Below are positions 1-6,492 of a stretch of 6,492 nucleotides of DNA, in pieces (within the stretch, counting starts at the first letter, position 1; each line of letters begins with the position of its first letter). Under the pieces are notes generated by a model. That model ran no database searches. It was not told the DNA's origin and saw nothing but the letters and a program-made list of their open reading frames with translations. The position numbers and the translations under genes are program-made. Origin of the DNA: JAGOBX01 sp017999075 [NCBI: Candidatus Babelota bacterium] (lineage in GTDB: Bacteria; JAGOBX01). The stretch lies in assembly GCA_017999075.1 (NCBI GenBank), contig JAGOBX010000203.1, positions 1 to 6,492 of the forward strand, in the 5' to 3' direction.

Positions 1-320
1 ATGGAAGATAATGAAGTGAATCAAAGGGGATAATACATATATATTTTTTATCAGAAATATATTTTACTGCAGGTTCGAACAATACAGAATACAATTTTTC
101 AGCACTTTCTTCAATATAAGCTTTATTCTGAATTCTTATTATAAAATCAGTTACAGAATTTTTAACGTCAAAATTTATAGGAAGTTTTGTTTCAACAAAA
201 TCGAATTTTTCTTTTGAAATTATCCAAATATAAATAAAATTTGTATCTGAATAATATTCAAGAAAAACTGTTTCTGTATCAATATAATTTTTCAATTCTG
301 AATATGTCAAAACATTAACA
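1..320 (-). other. CHAT (caspase-like) cysteine protease domain, N-terminal part, cut by window edge
   Basis: Residues about 2057-2163 start with LTYSELKNYIDTETVFLEYY, the family's pattern of a short helix, an acidic/Thr turn and a strand ending in Glu-Tyr. The strand FIYIWIISKEKFDFVE follows, then an amphipathic helix, LYSVLFEPAVKYI (compare the family's L-Y-x-x-L-x-x-P helix), and ICIIPFDSLHYLP, the family's P-x-x-x-L-H-x-L-P-F strand. The next codon starts with T at position 1, compatible with the expected Phe. All signature residues of this half are present, so unlike the internal copy it looks intact. The catalytic His (in H-G) and Cys (in S-A-C) should lie about 50-130 residues further on and cannot be checked here. 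CHAT peptidases cleave protein substrates, for example the partner cut by the type III-E CRISPR Craspase; the substrate of this one is unknown. Confidence 0.88.
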
Positions 321-3300
321 TTAATTACAGATTCTATTTCAGGGTTTATAAGTTTCATTTTAAGCAAAGACTCGGAATTTTCAATTTCTAATTTTGAAAT
401 TTGTTCTTTGATAATATTTTTTTTCCATTCAGCAGGTTCATAATTAATCTGTTTGTTATAATTATCAATAAATATTTTATTTGATATAATTTTTGCATAC
501 AGTTTATCAATTTCTTTGTTGTTAAACCTGATTTTATGGTTTCCAAGCAAATCTATTAAACTTCTTGATTTAAATCTTTCAAGATATTCAAATGCTTTTA
601 CAAAATCTCCTGTTTCAATATATAAAGAAATAATTTTATCATAAACATTTTTTTTATCAGTTACAAACCCGTTTTTAAGTTCTTCAATTTTCATATTGCT
701 TCTCATTTTTTCTATTATATCAATTGCTTCGCTTAAAAATAAAATTGATTTTTTTTTGTCAATTTTTTCAATGCATAACGCTTTTCCATAAATAGAGCGC
801 CATTCAACTTCTTTAATTCCAATTTTTTTTGAAGATTCAAAGGATTTATTATACCAATCTTGAGAAACTTCATAATTTTCTATTTTAAAAAACAGGTTGC
901 CGAGTTCTAAAGCACATTTAACTTTATTTATATGATTATTTATTTCTGAACTTATTGAATAAGCAGATTCAAGGCAATCTTTCGCTTTTTGGAAATCATT
1001 TAAAGCAAGATATGCTATTCCCAAATTTCTGTAATCATATCCTAAAGCCCACCGAGATTTAAGTTTGCGGTCTATTTCGATAGCCTGATTTAGATATTCA
1101 ATGGAATCAGCATATTTTTTTTGAGAATTTAGAACGATAGCCATATTGTTTAAAGTTGAAGATACATCATTATATTTTTTTAATTTTTTTGAAATACTAA
1201 CCGATAAATTAAAATAATAAATGGCTTTATCATAATTATTCAAAGTCCAATAAATCAAACCTAAAGTATTATATGAAATATATAATTGCTGTTCATCTTC
1301 ATTTTTTTTTGCCATATCAGCAGATTTAAAAGAATAATCAAATGCCTGTTTGTAATCGCCTTCATACCAAAATGTATTTCCAAAATTCTGGTAAATTTCA
1401 GGAATCATATATGTAATTTTTTTTTCGTTTACTATATTCAGCGCTTTACCGTACATATCCCTGCTTTCGTTAAATTTTCCCAATTGCTCTAAAACCAACC
1501 CGATATCAATCAATGTTCTGGAAACTTTTTCATAATCTTTTTTTTCTTCATAATATTCAAGAGATTTTCTGAAATATTCTTCTGATTTTATATAATCGTT
1601 AAGTCTCAAATAATATATTTTTCCAAGTCTTGAATATTGTTCTCCTAAAATTTCAATTTTATCAGTAGCAGATATTATATTTTCAATATAACTTACAGCA
1701 TTTATATATTCACCTTTAAATTCATTAGTTTTTGCCAATTCTGTTTTTGCGCTAATAATAAATTTAGAATCTTGGGTATTATATTTTAATGCTTCATTAA
1801 AACAATATGCTGCCGAATCATATTCCTCGTTCATAGAATAAAATATTCCGAGATTATATAATTCCCTCGAAAAATCGGTTGGTGATAAATTTGACACACG
1901 AATATATTCATTTTGATAAAACGCTGATTTGTTGTAATTTTCTGAATTAAACGCGCATTTAACAGCAAATTTCAGGTATTTTTTTATAAGTTCATTTTCA
2001 TATAAAACAACCTTGTTCATACTTATAACTCTTTCCATATTTGACAGTGACTGAGTATAATTCTTTTTTTCAAATTCTTCAGCTGCAGTCTGTATGAGTT
2101 CATCTGTTTTTGTTTTTGCAAGTTCGATTTTTTCTGTATCCGAAAAATTTCCAGATCCGTAAACATATATTTTTTTATTACCGGGTATTGTTAAATCCCG
2201 ATAATTGAATTTTTCCAAAGAATAATCAGGCTCATTGTTAAAAACAATATTTGATATTCCTGATTCAATTAAGGATAATAATATACAATTAAAAACAGAA
2301 GAATTAATATCTCCGCACCTCAGTTTTCTTAAAATCAGATAATTAACATTTATTACACCAGCATCTCTAAAAAAATTTATTCCTGTGTTAAATCCTGTTT
2401 TAAAATCAGCTATTTTTGATTTACTTATGTCTTTAGAATTCATTTCAAGATCCGCATCTATAATTAAAATATCATAATCTTTATCATTAACAAAATTATT
2501 AATGTTTTCATTGTTTATCAGTTTTATTCTTTCGTTGAAAATAGTCTGATTTTCTTTTGCTTTTATAAATCCCGTTATTGAAGGAACCAATATCCGATTT
2601 TTCCCAAACCTAAAAATATCGTCACTTTTATAATTAACTAATATTAGATAAGCGCCGCCGCCGATGTTATCTAAAACGTCCAAATTATCATTTTCTGTTA
2701 TATAATTTCCGCATTTCATACCGTTTTGGTCTGCAGTTATTAAATATTCCTCCATTCCGGTATTGTAAAGAATATTAAACTTTTTTTCTTCGCCGATTAA
2801 ACTTTGAAAGTAATAAATATCTTCTTCTCCTGCAATTTTAAAAAATAGATTTTCATTGTGTTTCAAAACATAATTTAAACAATTCAAATACCTGTCTATA
2901 TAAACAAGCGCCTGTATACAATCCTGTTTTTTTAAAAAAAAATTAATAATTTTATTGTATAAATCGAATAATATTTTTTCATTTACAAATCTGTATCCGT
3001 TATTTTGAATATAAGAAACTTCTTTAAGAAATCCAGTGAGATTTTGTTCATAATTCTTCAATTTTTCAATTTCTGAAGTATAATAAAAATTCAACCAAGT
3101 TATTGCACTTTCTGAAGACAATATATTGGAATCTGAAAAGTTTGATTCTACAGTTTTTATATTCAAATCATTTATTTCATTTAACAATAAAATCATTTTA
3201 TCTTGAACTTTAATTTCTGAAAATGCTTCTTTTAAATTTTTAAGATATTTAACTGCATTTTTTTTATTTTCATCCAGTTTTACATATTCATTAAATAATC

Positions 3301-6300
3301 TTATGTTTCCGGTATCAAATTTTTCTGCCGAAAAAATATTATTTAAAACTTTTTCTATTTCAGGAACAGAGTATGTAAATTCCTGAAAATAAAAAAATGC
3401 AAATGCAGATAATACCGGAAAATCAAAATATATGTTTTTTTTGGAAACTAATTCATAATATTTTTCCATTTTATAAATAAGTTTTTCTTTTTCCCGGCTA
3501 TTCATATTTTCAAGATATGATGCCATCAGTATCAGATTAATATATATGCCATTGTCATCTTTAATGATTCCGCTTAATTTTATTGCAGATTCTGCATAAA
3601 ACACAGCACTGTCAGTATTATTTTTTAAAAAATATATTTTTGAAATATTGTTGTATAATATAGCTTTTTCAAGATATAATCCGGGAGAATTTTCAGGAGT
3701 TATATTTTCAGGAATACATTCTAGCCGTTTAAATAACGTTTCGAGTGATTTATCTTCATTTCCGTAAAGTTTATAGAATTCATTGGCAAGCATATACAAA
3801 AATTTTTGTTCTGTCAAATAATCAAGACCTTCTTCGCTACGCGCATCGCTGCTTTGATCTGATTGTCTCGTTAAATTAAATTTGATATTTATCAAAGCTT
3901 CTTTTTTAGATAATACAGAACTGAAACTTTCAGAATAATATTTTTCAGCTTCATTTATTAGAATTGATGCCTGATTTTTCATTTTTAATTTTTCAATCTC
4001 ATTAATAAAACTGCCCGGATCTGTCAAATAATTCATCATAAAAAGAAGAACTGATCTTTTATTATAATATTTTTTTTGCGGAGACATATTTTCAGCTTCA
4101 AATTCTGCCGCCCTGTTCAAAATTTCCATTGCATTCGAATATTTCCCCGCAGAATAATAAATCAAAGATAACTTTTCCATACACATTCTTGCAGTTTCAT
4201 TATCTGGAGACATATTCAAAACTTTAATATAATAAAATTCAGCATTCTGATAATCATTCATGATAAAAGCCGAATATGCGTAATTTATAAAAAAAACAAT
4301 TTGGCGGTTTTTATCTTCTTCAAAAAAATTGTCATACATTTCTATTCTTCTGTTATAATAACGATATGCCATTTCATAATTTTTTATATGATAATACACA
4401 TTTCCAATATTAGTTAAAAGTTCTGTTTTGGTTCTGTAATTTTCATCTTCGGTCAGCGCAAACGCAGTTTTATAATAATCAATGGAATATTCAAATCGGC
4501 CGTGTTTGTTTAAAACAAGTTCAAGTTGTTCATTAATCCATCCCAGTAACTGATAGTAATAACTGATTCGGGGTTTGAGTCTGATTGATTCCAATACCAT
4601 TTTTTCAGAACGTTCTAAATTTTTTTTCCAATCTTTTTTATAAGTAAGCAGTAAAGAAACCGCATAATTAATTGCGGCAGCCTCTTCATCTACTGCAACC
4701 CTTGTTTTTAAAAAGTTATCATATATTTTTTCAATTTCTTCTGTTCTGCCAAGCATATTGCCCAGTTTTATTAATTCACGATGGGCTCGCACATAAGCGG
4801 TATCAAATTCAATAAGTCTATAAAAAGTTTTAAAAGCTTTTTCATAATCTCCGGTTCTTTCTTCATATATACCTTTATCAAACATCTTCTGTTTGAATTT
4901 TTCTTCCGACTTATATTTTTTTTCAGACAATTTTGAATCGTTGTCAACAGCAGCCTTATAATATTGCAGACTTTTTTCATAATTTTCTTCTGAAAATAAA
5001 ATATCGCCAATTTTTATATTTGCTTCGCTTATTTCCATAAACGATTCAGGATAATTTTTTATAACATCTGTTAAAATTTTTTTAGCAAGATGATTTTCAT
5101 TAGATAAATAAGCGAGTTCGGATGCCTTAAAAAGAAATTTGGAGGATAATTTACTTATTCCCCGGCTCTTATCTGCAAGTTCAGTCAAATAATTTATTAT
5201 TGAAATTTTTGCCGTATTTTTTTTTTCGTCTGAATAATATTGAACGACATTATTTAGTGCTTTATCAGTAATCAGATTGGAATAATCATATTTTTTAAGA
5301 AGTTCAGTCATTATTGCTATATAACTATTTTCCTGACCGATATTTCTGTATATTTCTGCTTTTTTATATAATAACCTTGCAGATACTGGAGTATCATTTT
5401 TTATATTAAAAAAAATTGTATCGTATAAAATAACGGCGTCAGTTAAATTGTCGTTTTCTGAAGTCAAGTCTGCAAGAAGTTCCGTTGATTTATTTCTTAT
5501 TCTTTCATTTTTTGAATTTTTAAAAAGATTTTTAAGTGAATTTTCATAAAAAGTTTTCATTCGTTTTTTCTCAAAATTCGATTTATTTTCCAATTTCATA
5601 TAATATTCCGAAACAAGTTTTATTATAAAATTAAGATTTTCATCCGCATAATAGTTTGACAATAAAGATAGATCTCTGTATTTCTTTAGAAATAAATAAT
5701 AATCCATCAATCCGTCTATCAACTTGTATTTATCATTACTGTCAAGCTTATCAAATTTTAGTTCTAAATATTTTTTGATAATATATTTTTTCAGATTTTC
5801 ATCAATTGCGCCTTCAGCTAAATTAAGCAGATTCAGGATATATTCTACTGAATATTCGGAGATAATTTCGGATTTCAATGATTCCGTCCCTTTTAATAAA
5901 AATACATCGCGCGAACTTCTTCTGGTTTTATGTCCTGATTTATAAGAAATATAATACAAATTTCCGTTAATAATGGACGGATCAATTATATCAATATCAG
6001 AAACAGAACATTGAACTATTTGTTTTTTTAAAGAATTTACATCAACCACTCTGTATAAAATATTTGTTTTAGAATTATCATCGTACTCAGTGAAATATAA
6101 TGATTTTTTTATATCAGTTGTTATCAAATAATTCAGTTTGCAGTCAGAATCATATATTTTTTTTATTTCACCGGTATCTATAAGTTTTGTATTTATACTG
6201 TAGCTGTCCGATTTTGTTATATAAAAAATCGACTTATTATCATTTGAAACACATATCGAAATGATATTACTGTCAGTTAATATTTCTGTTTCAGAAAAAT

Positions 6301-6492
6301 TTTTAAGATTTATTTTTTTTATTTTAGTTTCTGTTACAGAAATACTTTTTTTATCTTTTTGGCAGAAAAATAAAAAGTTTCCATCCGAACTAAAAACAGG
6401 CATAAATTCTATTGTTTCATTGAGAATAATTTCATTACGTGAAATTATATTGTAGTTAGTATAACATCTAATTAACTCTATTTTTCCTCCCG
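1..6492 (-). CDS. Giant PD40-TPR-CHAT multidomain protein, internal fragment (both ends outside window)
   Basis: A single minus-strand frame is open across the whole window (2163 codons, first full codon at 6490-6488, last at 4-2). Frame checks at widely separated points (codons starting at 6490, 4852, 2959, 2665, 1645 and 598) all agree, so I see no frameshift. Domain order is PD40 beta-propeller (residues 1-200), helical TPR region (201-1218), degenerate CHAT-like domain (about 1219-1447), second TPR array (1448-1924), pre-CHAT linker (1925-2056) and the start of a CHAT protease domain (2057-2163). CHAT domains are caspase-like cysteine peptidases, commonly fused to TPRs that bind partners and gate activity. 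The first in-frame Met (residue 30) lies inside a propeller strand, so the true start is upstream of the window; the stop should lie about 150-250 codons beyond position 1. No signal peptide or membrane segment is visible in this part. The role (regulated proteolysis, perhaps defence or cell death) is inference from family. Confidence 0.93.
321..719 (-). other. Pre-CHAT helical linker with ERFKSRSLIDLL motif
   Basis: Residues about 1925-2056 carry the hallmark segment found between TPRs and CHAT in this family. It begins with a helix pair (YDKIISLYIETGDFVKAFEY, 1950-1969), continues with ERFKSRSLIDLL (1971-1982), matching the family's E-R-x-K-S-R-x-L-x-D-L-L signature, then a charged helix and KMKLINPEIESVINVN leading into the first CHAT strand. 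The Arg/Lys-rich helix normally packs against the protease domain. Its good conservation here, unlike the first copy at 2860-2990, argues that the terminal CHAT is under selection. Confidence 0.88.
720..2149 (-). repeat. C-terminal TPR array, about ten repeats, 40-residue period
   Basis: Residues about 1448-1924 hold about ten TPRs, far more regular than the first array. The last eight begin near residues 1616, 1656, 1699, 1739, 1779, 1817, 1857 and 1897, a spacing of about 40 residues (120 nt). This is the longer-linker TPR type seen in kinesin light chain and in many TPR-CHAT proteins. Clear examples are YNTLGLIYWTLNNYDKAIYY, YRNLGIAYLALNDFQKAKD and IDIGLVLEQLGKFNESRDMY, with Gly/Ala at position 8, Tyr/Phe at the turn and Ala or Ser at position 20. 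Two or three more divergent copies lie at 1460-1610, starting with AAEEFEKKNYTQSLSNMER right after the CHAT-like domain. By family precedent the array forms a superhelical scaffold that binds a partner or folds onto the protease domain. Confidence 0.88.
2150..2835 (-). other. Degenerate, probably catalytically inactive CHAT-like domain (internal)
   Basis: Residues about 1219-1447 break the helical repeats with an alternating strand/helix domain. It follows the CHAT order: a KFNILYNTGMEEYLITAD strand pair like the FLEYYSDTNFIYIWIISK of the terminal CHAT; a RILVPSITGF segment like the family's PS motif; DYDILIIDADLE (1338-1349) where CHAT domains have a pattern like D-I-x-H-h-A-x-H-G; NYLILRKLRCGD (1383-1394) where they have a V-V-L-S-A-C-x-x-G pattern; then a helix ending SGISNIVF, like the family's AGA..VI. 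The position of the catalytic His appears to be Asp1347. The catalytic Cys position reads as Leu1390, with a Cys two residues later (C1392) that might or might not substitute. The usual long C-terminal helices are mostly missing. IYVYGSG followed by a helix into TPRs resembles the family's end. I infer a pseudoprotease with a structural or regulatory role; the domain call rests on pattern reading only. Confidence 0.6.
2860..2990 (-). other. First copy of pre-CHAT linker helices (degenerate)
   Basis: Residues about 1168-1210 form a helix pair just before the CHAT-like domain. Residues 1178-1200 (YNKIINFF...ALVYIDR) match, without gaps, the canonical linker before the terminal CHAT at residues 1950-1972 (YDKIISLY...AFEYLER). 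Identical positions are Tyr, Lys, Ile, Ile, Asp, Ala, Tyr and Arg, eight of 23, and most of the rest are conservative. An upstream FVNEK also parallels FVTDK in the second copy. The downstream SRSLIDLL part of the motif is not preserved. This copy marks the segment as the end of a first TPR-CHAT module. The stretch contains a T9-A7 coding tract (plus 2927-2942). Confidence 0.62.
3832..3869 (-). other. Local G+C-rich in-frame patch inside the first TPR region
   Basis: The segment cttcgctacgcgcatcgctg and its left-reading continuation stand out from the strongly A+T-rich surroundings and are rich in CG dinucleotides. In the protein they give a polar, loop-like stretch (RQSDQSSDARSEEG, around residues 873-887) between helices. 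The composition jump and low-complexity coding suggest a short repeat inserted without breaking the frame, comparable to repeat elements that invade genes in some low-GC genomes, but only one copy is visible so this is inference. Confidence 0.35.
5890..6492 (-). other. PD40/TolB-like beta-propeller blades (domain of the giant CDS)
   Basis: Residues 1-200 are beta-rich and repeat the PD40 pattern of a hydrophobic strand, a Ser-x-Asp-Gly/Asn turn and a second strand. The best copy is FMPVFSSDGNFLFF (residues 29-42), preceded by an NETIE segment like the INT..E lead-in usual for these blades. Weaker copies follow at VSNDNKSIFYI, at TTDIKKSLYFTEYDD and at SIINGNLYYISYKSG, spaced 40-60 residues apart. 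That makes three to four blades here; a closed propeller needs six to eight, so the rest should lie upstream of the window. PD40 propellers generally bind proteins, peptides or cell-wall components; here it is inferred to be the sensor or docking part of the protein. Confidence is high for a propeller and moderate for the PD40 subclass. Confidence 0.72.

Larger units (their letters stand above)
2836..5889 (-). repeat. N-terminal TPR / helical-repeat region (domain of the giant CDS)
   Basis: Residues 201-1218 are almost entirely amphipathic helix. Residues 201-400 are helical with only weak repeat character. Recognisable TPR hairpins follow: GDILFSEENYEKSLQYYKAA (about 491-510), GIYEERTGDYEKAFKTFYRL (about 539-560), GNVYYHIKNYEMAYRYYNR (about 697-716), then YSAFIMNDYQNAEFYYIK and LIYYSAGKYSNAMEILNRA (about 737-795), and a divergent copy near 946-974. 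Each shows the usual small residue at position 8, a Gly/Asn-Asp/Asn-Tyr turn and Ala at position 20. A YPES segment before the first clear repeat resembles BamD/YbgF-type TPRs. Spacing is irregular, so repeats have diverged or been lost. The likely role is a protein-binding superhelix between the propeller and the CHAT-like domain. A short G+C-rich insert sits at 3832-3869. Confidence 0.75.

Noticed and set aside
1-320. Type III-E CRISPR (Craspase-type) TPR-CHAT component
   Set aside because: That protein is much smaller and has no propeller or second CHAT; no CRISPR gene or array is visible here, so the link would be unsupported.
1286-1492. Plus-strand open frame of 68 codons
   Set aside because: It lies antisense to well-formed TPRs of the large gene; its Phe/Ile-rich translation is the mirror of A-rich Lys/Asn/Glu codons.
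4771-5010. Minus-strand open frame of 79 codons
   Set aside because: It is in a different frame from the large coding frame, which reads clean TPR hairpins here; the shifted product has no recognisable features.
5724-5945. Plus-strand open frame of 73 codons
   Set aside because: Antisense shadow over the end of the propeller and the first helices of the large gene; Ser/Phe-rich composition only reflects the opposite strand.
6401-6403. First in-frame Met (residue 30) as the true start of the protein
   Set aside because: It sits within the conserved strand of a PD40 blade, and the residues before it continue the propeller pattern up to the window edge, so the start is upstream.
6261-6455. Plus-strand open frame of 64 codons with hydrophobic stretch
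   Set aside because: Antisense to the clear PD40 strand FMPVFSSDGNFLFF; the apparent membrane-like segment comes from T-rich sequence opposite Lys codons.
1-6492. CRISPR array, tRNA/rRNA, promoter or terminator
   Set aside because: The window is coding from end to end. The 120-nt periodicity at 720-1645 is the TPR repeat at protein level, not spaced identical DNA repeats, and the many T runs are poly-Lys/Asn codons on the other strand, not terminators.

Overview
The whole 6.5-kb window lies inside one very large protein-coding gene on the minus strand. One reading frame (codons occupying plus positions 2-4, 5-7 ... 6488-6490) runs from edge to edge with no stop, giving 2163 codons with neither the true start nor the true stop in view. 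Residue numbers used below are numbers within this fragment: residue 1 is the codon at 6490-6488 and residue 2163 the codon at 4-2. There is no intergenic DNA, so promoters, ribosome binding sites, terminators, RNA genes and neighbouring genes are all out of view.

Layout from N- to C-terminus (right to left on the plus strand): (1) 6492-5890, the end of a beta-propeller of PD40/TolB-like (WD40-like) repeats; (2) 5889-2836, about 1000 residues of alpha-helical, TPR-type repeats, ending in a helix pair that resembles the linker normally found just before a CHAT protease domain; (3) 2835-2150, an alpha/beta domain that reads as a decayed, probably catalytically dead CHAT domain; (4) 2149-720, a second and much cleaner TPR array with a 40-residue (120-nt) period; (5) 719-321, the canonical pre-CHAT helical linker with an ERFKSRSLIDLL motif; (6) 320-1, the first ~107 residues of a normal-looking CHAT (caspase-like, separase-related) protease domain, cut by the window edge before its catalytic His and Cys.

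The protein therefore looks like a propeller sensor followed by two successive TPR-CHAT modules, the first with a degenerate CHAT and the second probably intact. An ungapped match between the two pre-CHAT linkers (residues 1178-1200 and 1950-1972) supports origin by internal duplication. By inference the propeller and TPRs bind a ligand or partner and control the C-terminal protease. Substrate and biological role cannot be read from this window.

Organism: bacterial by domain architecture, very A+T-rich (roughly a quarter G+C by eye), with a protein dominated by Lys, Asn, Ile, Tyr, Glu and Phe, and the standard code (Trp as TGG, no in-frame TGA). Low-GC spirochaetes, Bacteroidota or a candidate phylum would all fit; the sequence does not let me choose.
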